From NCBI GenBank assembly GCA_963920665.1, contig OY987273.1:2172501-2236500 (forward strand): a DNA stretch of 64,000 nt. The letters are read 5' to 3'. Shown piece after piece: positions 23,580 through 36,087 of the stretch; position 1 is the first letter of the stretch, and every line of letters begins with the position of its first letter. A program made the translations under genes and the position numbers. The DNA is from Straminergon stramineum. Taxonomy: Eukaryota > Streptophyta > Bryopsida > Hypnales > Calliergonaceae. Below the pieces are notes generated by a model that was not told the origin of the DNA, ran no database searches, and saw only the letters and a program-made list of their open reading frames with translations.

Positions 23580-25103
23580 ATGACGAAGAAGAAAGGAGAT
23601 CACCATAGCAAGCAACGACGTGCCCTTTTAGACCCAACAGCTAAGACATATCGGGGATGGCGTCATGTAAATTCCGATTGGACCTTGATGACTTGCAAGT
23701 TATTTGTGGATTGGTGCCATATCGACAAGCTATTCCCTTACCATCAACGCATTCACCATGTGAAGCAAAACCAAGCAAATCTTCATTACTGCAAGGATGA
23801 TGCATTTGTCCAGAGATGTATGGAAGTGTACCGAGCATTGTACGAAAAGCAAAAAATTCCACAAAGCGAAGTCTCAATGGGCATATGCCAAATGGTATAT
23901 GCAGAGTTACAATTGGGGAAAATGGTAGATTAGATGACCTTCAAGACATCCAAGAATGTCACGCTTCCAACTACAAAAGACATTACAAGAGCGGGTCCTT
24001 CAAATAATCCTCAGGATGGGCTAGGGCCCAAAAAGAACATTATAGAAGGAGTGGCAGATGAGGATTATGTTTGGTCAACGTCAACTGGAGAATCAGATTC
24101 TGATGAAGAGCCATTGCCTGAACCTAGGGATAGGATGGAAGATACATCAATGGAAGAAAACTTATCATTGGTGGTATCAGAAGAAGGCAGCATGCAACGG
24201 ACCACACCAATGTATGGAGAACCTTTTATGTCTGTGGAACTGATAGGGGTCCGTCGTCCTGAAGATGATGAAGTGTTCCATTACGTGCAAGCTCGCTTGT
24301 AGGAAATTAATGAAGATAGGTTGGATGGGGAGAGTGAAGCCGAAGAAGAAATTCCTCTGACCTTGATGAATTTGCCTTCCATGGAAGTATTGCGTGAAAT
24401 GGAACAAGAACATTAAGGTGTACTTGGAGAAGACAATAATTGGCGAACGAAAGAATCCTATAAAGTGGAGTTGGAGATGCTTTTAAAGGATCTTGAAGAA
24501 AAAGAAAGGGAATGTAAGATCATCGAGAAGCAGAGCACACAAGAGATTCAAGTTGGATGAACTCGTTTGGCTGCCCAACAAAGAGAAATTGAACAATTGG
24601 AACAATTTTACCTCAAGTTCAATAAGGGAGAAGATGGAGGTTCCAGTTCAAATGTCAATCCTGTTATGGATGAACAACTTCAAACAATAATGGAAAAATG
24701 TAGGATGGAAGAAAACAACCTTGCCATTGAAAAAGGAGGTGTGGAAAAGGCAAGATCAACATTGAACCACTTGAAGGAGATGAAGGATGCAAATCCTATT
24801 GACCGGTCGTTGCAGTCGAATTCATTGTCTATGGATGTTGAAGATTTGTCATCCACTACGAAAATAGAGAAGTTGAAGATGAAGTTAGCTTCTATGAAAA
24901 GATTGGAACAGAAGTTGGAGGAAAAGATGTCATGGCCAAAGGTACACATTAGGTTCATGTCATTGTTCAAGAAGTGGTGGATCCAAAATAAGATGTGGAA
25001 CCATGACCTGACTCTTTTGAAGAGGGAAGAGAGAGTGGCAAGAGCCCAAATAGAACTAGAAAAGAAGAAAAGGGAAGAACAAGGGGAAATGGATGGAGTA
25101 TAA
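23580..25103 (+). pseudogene. Unidentified 508-codon ORF with coiled coil, four in-frame stops
   Basis: One frame stays open from ATG 23580 to TAA 25101-25103, apart from TAG 23931, TAG 24300, TAA 24414 and TGA 24558, each one C-to-T change from a Gln or Arg codon. The N-terminal 115 residues are basic and rich in aromatic residues, Cys and His (for example WCHIDKLFPYHQRIHH), and might be a DNA-binding domain. The middle is acidic. The last 200 residues are a long coiled coil (EINEDRL..., AAQQREIEQLEQ, KREERVARAQIELEKKKREE). No family is recognised. Lying between a MULE and a hAT, and sharing their pattern of decay, it may be a transposon accessory gene. Confidence 0.5.
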
Positions 25104-25974
25104 ATTAGGTGGCTCTTGTTTCTTTTATGACTATGTACTTCTTCCAAGATATATGAAGAAAAAGGTTTTGTCCTTAGTTTTGTTGAAATACAAGAATGTT
25201 TATTTTTATTCTTTGTGTATGAAAATGTGATTGCATTTGGATCCAAAGTTCCAAACATTTGAATTTTTGACAAATTTTGATGATTTCAAGGTATGTGAAT
25301 GTTAATTTCTTGCAAAATTTGTGTAGTGTTTTAAAAAAGAAAAAGAATTCAAGTAACTTTGAGTCTACTCAAAGAACCCTCAATAAATTTAAGCTGCATC
25401 ATCCATGAGAGTTTCAATATAAGTTCATATGGTTGCATTTTTCTGTATTTTAACATATGGTTTGAACATATTGTAAATGACAACATCCCCATGCCCTTCA
25501 ACCGGTGAATGTTGGACTCTTCTTGAGATTTATAATTTGGGAAAAAACATCATAAAAAGGTACTCAATAGAATACTTTTGGAATTGATAGAGAAATGGAA
25601 GTTATACATTTTGAGTTGTGGATTCCATATATATGGTTTGATCAACCAATGTTGTCCCCCATTTTTCTTTTTAATTTGAAAGAGAAAGTTCTTAATTTTT
25701 TTCCAAATTTGAGTACAAGCTAATTCTATTTATTTCTGATTCAGTTTGTTGGAATGGATTTGAAATGAGTTTCCCTTCATGTAGTAGTTTAAAAAAGAAA
25801 TTGTATTCTTTAAGTCTATGACCATACTCCATAAAATCTTTTTTTGAAGTATCTATGAATACCACGTCAAACCCTTGGATAGTGTTTAGGGTTTAATAAA
25901 ATATCTATCTAAACTAGGATGACCATCTAGAAACTCAACGATGGAACACTAATGGGATAACAAAAATGGCCTTG
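25104..25974. other. AT-rich intergenic sequence
   Basis: No gene is seen. This is 3' flank of the preceding ORF followed by unrecognised AT-rich DNA. A short GTTTAGGGTTTAA telomere-like run lies near 25885. Confidence 0.45.
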
Positions 25975-26180
25975 GATCCTAAGCGTAAGCACGGTCACCC
26001 TTCAAGTACTCGAAGTTGCCTCTTGAGACTCGTGGTCCCCCCCCCCTTCTACCCGCAGTCACCCCCCTTGGACCCGCAGTTGCCCTTTGATCTGCACGCG
26101 TGCTCCTAGTGCGAACCGTCGACCTGCAGTCACCCACGGGGCAAGTGCACCTATAACGAGGTTGCCTGTTTCCTGCACCC
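25975..26180. repeat. Short GC-rich CCCGCAGTCACCC repeat tract
   Basis: Several degenerate copies of the ACCCGC(A/G)GTC(G/A)CC motif in about 200 bp, including a run of 12 C. It is related to the arrays at 1180-4110, 5261-5860 and 30605-30800. It lies about 420 bp before the hAT reading frame. Confidence 0.65.
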
Positions 26181-26600
26181 ATTCTTGCTCTCAATGGGCA
26201 ACTTGTGGTGCTACTAGGACTGCAGTATAAAGCTGAAGGCCTGGACTTTGGTTTTCACCTTCCTTCAAGGACGAACTCATGGCTTGAATCTTCGAAAGAG
26301 GCTTCTTGTGGATGTTTGGTTCTTTGGAGGGCAACGACTTGGTTTGAGTGGTTTAAAAGACCGTTCAAAGCAAGTGGCTTTGCCATTCTTTTTTCTAAAT
26401 CAAGGCTCTGATTCATATGATAATATTGTTTTAAGAACTCATAGGCGAGGAACAATATGGTTGGTCGGGGGGAGGGGAGGAGGACTACCATTAACGATAC
26501 AAGGAGAGCCACGAAGGAGTAGGACCCTTGGTTGGTTGTAGACATTGATCGTCAATTTGTGGGAAACACATGAATATGTGTTTTCTGTGGGTCGACCTCC
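26181..26600. other. Unassigned sequence before the hAT reading frame
   Basis: This may be the 5' part of the hAT element. Small open frames on both strands have no recognisable domain. No hAT terminal inverted repeat or 8-bp duplication was found by eye. Confidence 0.35.
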
Positions 26601-29600
26601 GTGTTTGTACGAAAGTGGGCATTCTGTCACTTTGGATTTGGCGGCAGGATTGCATTGGAGCGATGTAAGAAAATCCCATGGGCAATATTGCAAAAGTTTA
26701 GGACTTGTCGTGGGGTTGTTCCGAAGGAAATGAGCTTTGAACAAATGCATGAGGAGATTCGAGAATTTGATGTTGTAGATGAGACTGTGGTAGAGCCTAT
26801 GTTAAAGGGGGGTCGGGAGAGGTCAGAGGAGCCTAGTGCTACGAATGAACCAATGCTTCCTATTACAAATTCAGGAGATTCCACTCCTCAAACAATTTTG
26901 AGAAGGAGGAATAACCCCTCCATTTCTAGGCAAACTAGCATGGATGAGGCATTACAAAGTAGCACGAGAGCAAAGTTGGATACCATGTGGGCTTTCTTCT
27001 TTTATGAGGCTAGCATTGCGTTCAATGTTGTGTGCCATCTTGCCTTTGTGAAAGCAGTGAAAGAGACAACGGCATCAGGACTACAATACCAACCGCCCTC
27101 ATACAATGCTTTGCGTACAAGAATGATAGAGCCAAAGAAGGAAAGTGTTTCTAAAATGGTCACTGAGCGGACAAAGCACTCTATTGAAGTTTATAGAGGG
27201 ACTATTTGTTCTAATGGTTGGTCTAATACTAATAGCCGTCCATTACTGAATTTAATGCTCGTGTGTCCTACGGGGGATGTGTTTCTTGGATCGGTGGACA
27301 CCACGAGGGTGAAGAAGGACATTGCGTACACAACCAATATGATGGCGCAATACATAGAAGAGGTTGGCCCCAAAAACATTGTCCAACTATGTACGGATAA
27401 TGCCGCTGTCATGACGGGGACTTTGAAGGCGTTACAAGAGAAATATCCTCACATGTATATCCAAGGATGCGCAACACACATTTTGGACTTGCTTTTGGAA
27501 GATTGGGCAAAGGATGTCAAGGTAAAGAGAATAGTACGAAGTTGTACGCAAATAGTAAAGTACATCAAGAGGTACCATTCCACATTGGCTCTCTTCTGAA
27601 AGTACTCCCTGGACAAGGCATTGCGAATGCCTTCTCAAACAAGTTTTGCAGTGAACTTCCTCATGATATCACGTGTGGTGGAGTGCAAGTCAGCATTGAT
27701 TCGAGTGATAATGGATGAGACATATGTGCAATTTGAGGCTAGTTTGGAACGTCGCCAAAATGGAGATATATTGAAAACGCAAGCCCGTATAGCCCAGGAG
27801 GACATTCATGTGGAATCTTTTTGGGTGGAGTGTGATAATTTTTTGCACATGGTGGAGCCCGTCCTTATTGCTCTCCGAGTGTTAGATGGGAAAGCCTTGG
27901 CAATTCCTAAGGCTTGGTTGGTTATGAAGACTCTTCAAGAGTACGTGTGGAGCTCGAAAAACAAACCTTTTTTTCTGAATGATGAAACTGTGACGAACTT
28001 TGAGAAGCATTTCGAGGCTCGTTGGAAATTGATGCTTACAGACCTACACTATGCAGGGGCATTCTTAAATCCTTTCTTGATTGAAGTAGGAACCCTTCGT
28101 AATGACGGTGTGGCCAAAAGAGCCTTAAATCGGGTGCTTCGAAAAATGAGTGAGTCATTGGGATTATCATACATGGAGGCATTGCAAGAGCTCACGCAGT
28201 TGGAAGAGAAGACATGCCCTTTTGACCCTTTAGAAGAGGCTCCTAATATTACACAATGTAAACTAATGCTTCATCAATGGTGGAATCTTGTGGGTGCTAA
28301 TGTTCTCCCAAAAATTGCAATGAGAGTTCTATCTTTGACGTGCTCAGCATCATCATGTGAAAGGAATTGGAGCATGTATTCGTTTGTGCACAATAAAGTG
28401 CAAAATCGCTTAACCACATCCAAGGTGGAAGCATTGGTGTATATCTACACCAACAATAAACTTGAATATGAGAAACGTGGATGCAATCCTGCAATGTTCT
28501 ACGAAAAGTACCTTGTGGATGGAAATACCTCGGAAGAGAATGAGGAGCCATTAGGTACACGATCATCAGGGGATGGTGACCCAATCATAATGGCTCGAGC
28601 TAATGAGAACGTTAGGCTAGCAAAAGAGCACCTACGTGGAAATATTTGGGCAAGACTAATTCGTAGAGAAAAGAGTCCTCCACGGAGACATAACTATGGA
28701 AATATATTTACAGCTAAGAATAATACGTACTACTTTGAGGAGGAGGAGGTTCAACGTGCACCGCGAAGGCCCCCGCAACCCTATGTCTCTGCTAGGGATA
28801 AGAATGTACCTCCTCCAATAAATTCATCACCGACGAGGGCAAGTAGTCTCGACAACCCCAATGAAGGCGTAAATAATCCAATGCCCACAAGAGTTGAGGA
28901 AACAAGATCTCCAAATGTTGTAGATCAAGGTTCTACAAGGATAATGAACCTACAAAGCGCCGCTCGAGTTGGTGAGGTAAATGAAAGGCAAGAGGAGGCA
29001 ACACTGCCAACACAAGTCAAAGATGTTGTGCCTACAAGCGTTCCACTTTCTCCATTACGAAGCCCCTTAAGAACAGAAATTGTGGAATATGATTCAGACT
29101 TGCCCTTGCAAGCTGTTATGAACCAGAATCATACAGTGCCCTTAAGTGGAGGAGGAAACGCAAACAATGCTAGGGCGACTAGGTCTATACCAACTTGTGC
29201 GACTAGGCCGCCCTTGCATAATAGTCCTCTTAGGGCAGTTGATAATGAAGTCCATACCTCATCTCCGCAACCCATTCAACCCTCCTCTATTTCTGGCCCT
29301 GGAGAATCATCCTTGCTCATGCGTGAAGGCACAAGAGGACAGAAAAAACGATTGAGGAAGACGCAGGAGAGGCTGCAAAGAAATCCCAAATGACAGAACC
29401 ATATTGTCCAAAGATTCATCATGGGTGAAGCCAATTCCAATCAAAACATCAAGCAATCCAGTAGAGGCGGACGACACCCTACATCCAACCTTGATGGGAG
29501 AAGAGATGCATTGAGGTTGACTAAACGATTGGTGCAAACTAGTGGCAACGGCGTCGTGGATACTAAAGTGCGAAACGTGAACTCAGAGGTAGAACATGAA

Positions 29601-29735
29601 GTGCAAAATGAACGAGTACGAAGGGAGGACAACAAGAATGGTAACATTGATGATAATGAAAGGGTGGAGGAGTCAAATGATGATTCTGACCCTAACGCTG
29701 ATGAGGTGCCAAGTGATTACACATTTTCACCATAA
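26601..29735 (+). pseudogene. hAT-family transposase (DUF659 + hAT dimerisation), two in-frame stops
   Basis: A single frame runs from about 26574 to the stop at 29733, broken only by TGA at 27597-27599 and TGA at 29391-29393, both one C-to-T change from CGA (Arg). The N-terminus has a poor BED-finger-like segment (WAFCHFGFGGRI). Residues from about 26980 to 27560 form a DUF659 domain, with SNGWSNTNSRPLLN, CTDNAAVMTG and CATHILDLLLEDW, which carry the expected Asp and surrounding pattern of plant hAT elements. From about 28270 to 28460 there is the dimerisation domain (QWWNLVGANVLPKIAMRVLS, then CERNWSMYSF). The part after 28570 is a long, low-complexity, charged tail. The tail past the second stop is frame-consistent but may never have been coding. 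Start codon choice is uncertain. Confidence 0.88.
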
Positions 29736-30604
29736 CTTTATAAATATAGATTTAGAGGTAGTGAAGTGGTAATGTAATGCTTTTGCATAATTTTGGTGTG
29801 TTGAAGTTTTCTAGCTTAAGCTCATAAGCAAATAGCCTATAGATGAATTTTTTGTAGTATCTACTCTAATATGAAAGCATGATAGTGTTAGAATTACAAA
29901 GTTTTGTTCACTGTCTTTAGTGTAGACTTCTACAAGTATAGACGTGGAGATCTTAACAAAGTTCATGGAAGTAGAATTGAAGTAGAAGTTCATTTATAAG
30001 ATTGGGTCACTACTCTATTAGTGTGTACAACTTATAATTACAGTAATACTAATTATCCTTACTTTTTTCTTGTTTTTGTATCTATTTTTGGTGTAATTAT
30101 TATATCCAATCGCAATTTTGGCTTCTACACTTCAATAGGAGTAGAAAATTTGAATTAGAAATTCCCAACCATATGTAATAAAAACAAATAGAACTCGGAG
30201 GCTCCTATGAATGAGTGAATGACCACAGAATGTGAAGTACTTAATTTAAGGCTTAGGAGAATGCAATGGCACATGGAAACTGAAGGATCCTAAATCGTGA
30301 GTAAGATTGAAATGGTCGTTATATCCATGTTTGCAATTGCAACATCACACGAGGTTGCTCTTAACCTTTTACGAATGGACTAGTGAGTATGAAAATCATC
30401 TCCAATGGAACTATGTGATGTGATGTACTTGCCTTTCCCTTCACAAAAATACTCATTTCCGGTATGAGGACTCAATAAGATCTCTCTTTTGGGACCCAAT
30501 TTTCAAAGATGGACAATTGCATTTATGTCGTATATTAGAAGTTCGTATCATCCACGAAACAAAAAAAATTCCTTGCATATGGTATAAAGCCAAGATTGCC
30601 CTTT
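29736..30604. other. AT-rich intergenic sequence
   Basis: No gene is seen. This probably includes the 3' end of the hAT element. No terminal repeat was identified. Confidence 0.4.
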
Positions 30605-30800
30605 TCCTTACACCCGCAGTCACCTTTACACCCTCAGTCACCCTAGGTTGGACCCGCGGTCGCCCTAATTCTGGGACCCGCGGTCACCCCACCTTACCCG
30701 TAGTCGCCCTAGATTTTGGACCCGCAGTCGCACTCATTCTAGGACCTGCGGTCGCCCCACCTTACCCGCACGCACCCCATCCGCGATCGCCCATGGTGAC
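30605..30800. repeat. GC-rich CCCGC(A/G)GTCGCC repeat tract
   Basis: About nine copies of the ACCCGC(A/G)GTC(G/A)CCC motif with 10-25 bp spacers (ACCCGCGGTCGCCCTA, ACCCGCAGTCGCAC and so on). It lies about 200 bp upstream of the truncated 5' end of MULE copy 2. Confidence 0.8.
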
Positions 30801-31004
30801 GTGGTCATAGCTTTCCATGTCACTGTTGACAACCCGCCACATACGATATAATTTTTGGCTGCCTTGCCTGAAAACCTGAAACCCTAATTTTGAGCTCGTC
30901 AAATTTGTCTCGTATATGTGACACTCATCTTATACGACATGCGACATCAGACAAACAACTCAATACCCAAACCCCAAAACATGTTTGACAGAACAACCCT
31001 GATG

Positions 31005-33288
31005 AACCCGGTGGTGACCTTGAAGACGCTTAGATAATGTTTGATCATGTCAAGTGAGTGAAGGAGTATATGACAATTGCATGTCATGTATATGACTCAA
31101 GTTATTGCCATGTAATGACTATCGTAGTTTGCGACATGCAATCCGACGATTCAATAGTCCAAACTAGTTTCTTGACTAATTTGAATGCTATGATGGGTAG
31201 GCATGGTATTGCCCTTCCTTATTTCAAGGGCTTCATGGCTAACTGTAGACAGGCCAATTGGAATGCAGTGAGGATTGTTTATGGAGGTGGTGACCCATTA
31301 CAACCTTTGGTCAATCGAGAGCGCACATGTCTTTTCCATTGGACTCAATCAATGGAAAAACACACCGTAGCAGACATTCACGCTAACCTTTGCGAGCAAC
31401 ATCGAATGTTATGCAAGCAATACAAGGACGCAAAATCAACATCGGAGTCTGAAATCCGATATCATGCAATTCGAACATGGTGGCACTCTTCCAGAGCGAT
31501 GACAGAGGAGGGGCTCCAATGCTTGGAGTTGTGGTTAGTGTTTTGGCACTTCTCCTATAGACAATGGGGTGGCTTCATGCACATTGTGAGTTTTTTGAAC
31601 TTTCAATTCTATCTTTTTGTTCAAACAAGATAAGCTACTTGGAATTCTATTCTCATTTGTATATCATTTTTATTCTTGTTTCTCATCAACATTCTCTGTC
31701 TCCTTTGACTTCTTTTAGGTTCCTTTGCCTCATATTTTAAATGACCCTTAATCGTCCCATCAAGGAAGGAACTCAAGTATTGTCCATCTATTCTTTTTTT
31801 GACCCATATTTCTTGGTGTAGGATTTGCTAGCAAATGAACTCATCGAGATGTCATCTTGCAACCTCGCCGAGACAGTCCATAACAAATGGTTGCAACAAT
31901 TTGGCAGTAGAGGTAATCATTTGTACGTGGCTACTGCGGATGACTACGTAAGGGCATTTATACAAATGGTCCGATATTACCAATTCTTAAAGGGTGAAAA
32001 CCTTGGGACAAGTCCAAGAAAAGAAGAACTTCTTCGTGCAGCACATAGGTATGCCCAACACGCAGGAAATCCTAAAGGACTTAATGAGGTCATGGCAATT
32101 GTCCTAGGTAATGGAGAATATTGCACCAAGGATCCTCATTTTGAAGGTGAAGAAGTATTCAGATCTCAATCTTGAATTTTTGATTTGCCTCCAGGGTCTC
32201 AAAATGATTCACACCGCCCCGACAAAGTGAATTTCTCCAGACCACGTGGAGGAACGAGGCTGCCCCGCCCAAGTGCATTTGTTATGCCTTTGGATACAAT
32301 CTCTGAAGAGGCATTACTTCATGCACCCGATGAAGAAATAGAGTTGTAGATTCCGGTAAAACCAATGGACACTTTTCCATCATCAGAGCCTTGTCGAGTG
32401 ACAAGTGTCGGGGAGAGTGCTTGTGATGAGTTGCAACGGCACAATGCTCAATTGCCCAAGGCATCGGCTACAACTTGCTTTGCCTTACAAGCCCTTACCT
32501 GGAAAAAATGTGTTGCAAGGATTGTGAAAGGCAACAAGGGAACTGCAACACCAACATACACAAGCAAAATGGATAATTATAAGAAGAACAGGATTGAAAC
32601 AATGCAATTCTTCTTCTACAACGATGACATTGAGCATTGTGTTAAAGGTTCAAAGAGGAAATGGGTTCTATGTAAACCTAAAGTGCCAAGCATTTGGCTA
32701 GTGAAGTTTGGAACTCATCTTACACCTAAAGAGATAATGGATCTTGAGAATGTCAGGCTTCGTCTTCCCCAACGTCCTGAAATCTCCCCTTGTAGGCTGT
32801 TTGGAAACCATGATCTACCATTTGATGTATCAGGAATGCAATTTCCACAAAATCATGGAGAGCATCCTAATACAAGGTCTAGCAAAAAAATTAGAAGGAA
32901 TCCTAGCTCCCCCACAACTAAACAAGCCAACAACTGTGGTTCAGCACTTACCTTAAAGGTGGTTATTCATCAGGTGACTTTGATTCCACATCCTGGATTT
33001 GGTTGCATCTTAAATCTTGATTCAGGTACAGCACCTAACATTGAACAGTACACAATTACTACAAGTTCATTTCCTCAATGCACTTGTCCTAATTTCAAGG
33101 AAATGTCAACAAAGGCACTAGGGAAGCGAGGGCAATGGGCCAACTGCAAGCATTTGTATTTCCTTTACATTGTTGTATGTAGCTTGAATGCAGAAGTAGA
33201 TATTTTTATTCATGCTCCAAGCTTGAGTTTTGATGAAGTGAAATGGATTCTTGAAAGTGGCATCTCAAGGTGTACTACAAATTTATAG
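31005..33288 (+). pseudogene. MULE/FAR1-like transposase, copy 2 (5'-truncated, one intron, four in-frame stops)
   Basis: Homology to copy 1 starts at about 31005 (NPGG then DHVK), so the zinc-finger N-terminus is missing. Exon 1 (to 31585, ATT|gtgagt) has ACHVYD and FKGFMAN-x-x-x-ANWNAVR. The second acidic residue seen in copy 1 (FKGFMAD) is Asn here. CLFHW follows. The intron is 31586-31821 and sits at the same codon as in copy 1. Exon 2 (31822-33288) ends with a SWIM finger: CTCPNF, then CKHLYFLY. Stops are TAG 31031, TGA 31055, TGA 32173 and TAG 32347. The first replaces a Trp and the second an Arg seen in copy 1. The two copies are clearly related but diverged, so they are separate family members, not a recent duplication. 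Confidence 0.85.
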
Positions 33289-36087
33289 GTTGCCCTAGCT
33301 AGTGACTCTAATGTGCTAATCTAGTGAAGAAGTTGACATCAAGGAACTTCTTGTATTCTAATTCCTTTTTCTATATGTGGTGAGACTAAAAGGGCCACTA
33401 CTTTGTTCAAGCTATCATTGGTTATATTCTCATTGTACTATAAATTTCCAGCACACATGTTCTTCATTCTTGGATGATTTACTTTGAGATAGACCACAAT
33501 GTATGTGTGCCCCAAAATGATCTGATGATGTACATATCTATCATGTCAAAGTTTTTCTCAACAAAATGAAACCTTTAGAATCCTAGGTAGTCCATGGACT
33601 CTAAAGATTATGACAGACTTAAAGTTATTTGAGTCCAAATTCAGTTTTTTGAATCTTGGCCAAAATGTGTTTGTCGTGTCACTTCCATTAACTTCTTCAA
33701 TAAAGAAATATATTTTAGAATAGATCATTAGGACATAAGTTACATGTTTTCATAGACCAATGGTCCATTAGTACACATTTATGCATTACCTTCTTTCACA
33801 AAGTATAGTATCCACGGTTTTAGGTTCAGGGTATGTGTACACACTTATAGGTATATGATTGGTCATTATAGGACCACGTCCACAATTTTTAATCCACGGT
33901 TGTAGGTCCTTGTCCATGGTTATAGTCCCCTAATTATGTATCTTAAAAAATTCATAATAATTTCAAATCTTACAAACAAAATTGTCATTTTTTTCTAAAT
34001 CCAAAAAATAGTTTTAGATAATTTTTGCTTCCACACTCAAATTTCCACACTCTATGCTTCACACTCGTATACTAGCTTTATTGGATGTAGATGTCGTACA
34101 TGCAAAAATATGACATGTGAGATCATGCAAAAATTCTTGTTTGAGCAACTATTATTTAAATGAAATTCAACAATCTTACCAGCAATCTTAATACCATTAA
34201 GGAAAAAAAATGATTTCATCTACAAAAGTAAAAGTTCAAAGCAAATTTTATAGTTAGATACAATAACATAAATGTCCATAATCCTTTGCCTTGGTAAAGT
34301 ACACACAAACAACCATTATCAAAAGATTTTTAGATAAAGATTCACAAAGAATTGTTCAATTTGAAGTCAATATTTTAGCATTTCTCCTTTGGAAGAAAAT
34401 TTTTACCAAAATTTACAAATACAATCACAATAATTACAATGTGGTTCTTATCCCCAAGTATATATATATATATATTCCAATACATCTTCCAAAAGTCAAT
34501 TTATAATAGTCTCAAAAAGTGCAAGTGCTTGTAGTTGTATACATCTACATGTGTCCACCAACGCATCCCATATACAAGTAGAATCAAGTGTCGTGAATCT
34601 TTGAATAAAGCCAAATGGAGGAATACTATGCTTGCATGATTCCCTTCAAAATACTATATGCATCACTAGATAACAGGTCTAGTGGACTTTAACAACCAAC
34701 AAGCGGATTGTTCTTGATATGAACCGCTACAACTTTGTTTGATTTGGAAAGACTGTCAAGCCAAAGAAATAGAAGCACATTCTAAAAATTGTCCTTTTAT
34801 TTACTGGATCGAGACTACGGATGAATAGCATTGTAACTATCATTCGAAAGGTTTTTTGAAGGAGTATCATTGACAAAAAGAACGTCATCTAAAGACATTA
34901 AACCTGTGATGCATGCAAAGGTATTCAGATACCTCAAAATGCATAGGTTAATTTGGCTTATCTCGGGTCCAATAGGACGACTCTAAGCAATGTGCTTGAA
35001 TACAGACAATAACATCCCGAGGACCAAAAGAAGCATGCTCAAGTACCTCTTCTAATAAAGTCTTCATATTTTGGTCCAAAACACTACTCCAAAAAGCAAC
35101 ATCAGCCTTGGTATGCAACCAATCAATGGAATCAAGGAAGCATTTGACACCCTTTTTTGTTGTACAATATATTTTTTTCCATTAGAAAGCTCTATGTGTA
35201 AAAACTCCATTCATGTCAAGGACCACAATATATCGTTGGATAGGTATGTCATTTAATGTCATTGGTATTGTCATCCCATGCTACAAACAATTTATAGAAG
35301 ACAGAAACATGACTGAGTTAGGGACGACTTCTAAAATGCGTAAATTGCAAGAAGCCTCATCTTGTTAAAAAAGCAAGATGTCACCTCAAGCACTTGTGGC
35401 ATCACCTATTGCGATCACCTTTCTCTAGATGTCATTGCCTTACTCAAGTGTATGTGCTCTATTTTGAAACTCATTCTCCTCTCCTACTACTACACCTTGT
35501 CCAAGCCCAATTCAAACATGCTTTGGTAAATATAGTAATGTTATATTCATTAAAATGGAAGGTTGGGGGCCTCTCAAAATAGAATTGGGCTTTTGAAGGA
35601 ACAAGGAAGGAATTAAATTGGGCTATAATTTATCTCCATAATAACATCATTAATTATTTCAAAGTATCAATTTCCATTAAAATGAGAATCATGCAGTCAA
35701 CAAATGTTTCAAACAAACATTGCATAGTTTTCTGTCAATAAGTCCATTCACTTCACTTCACAAACATTTTAGGAAATGTGATAGCAAATATATATGGTTT
35801 ACCAATTCCACTTGTGATATAGAGATCACTAATACATCACCAATACATATACTTTCCACCAAAAATATTTAATTCTAAATTCTACATGTAGAATTAAATA
35901 CTTAGGCATATATAAATCTAAATGAACGACCTTAGAACTACAAGAAAACAAACCATTAACCTTTTGTTATAGTTATGGGTTTTAGCATATATAAAAACCA
36001 AATAGAATTCTATCACATATTATAACTATGTAGTCAAGGTCTCTCCAACCACCTTTGCACTCAAGATGAAGTGTATGAAGCCAAACT
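33289..36087. other. AT-rich intergenic sequence
   Basis: No gene recognised. A segment at 33800-33950 repeats the phrase CCACGGTTxTAGGT two or three times. About 33960-34090 loosely resembles 23290-23440 (an AAAAAATAG run followed by CTC/CAC-rich sequence), perhaps shared transposon flank. A TATATATATATATAT run lies near 34460. Confidence 0.4.

Noticed and set aside
18220..29735. Stop-codon reassignment or U-to-C RNA editing as explanation of the in-frame stops
   Set aside because: All three stop codons are involved and also end the genes normally. U-to-C editing is known from organelles of some plants, not from nuclear transposons. Mutation is simpler.
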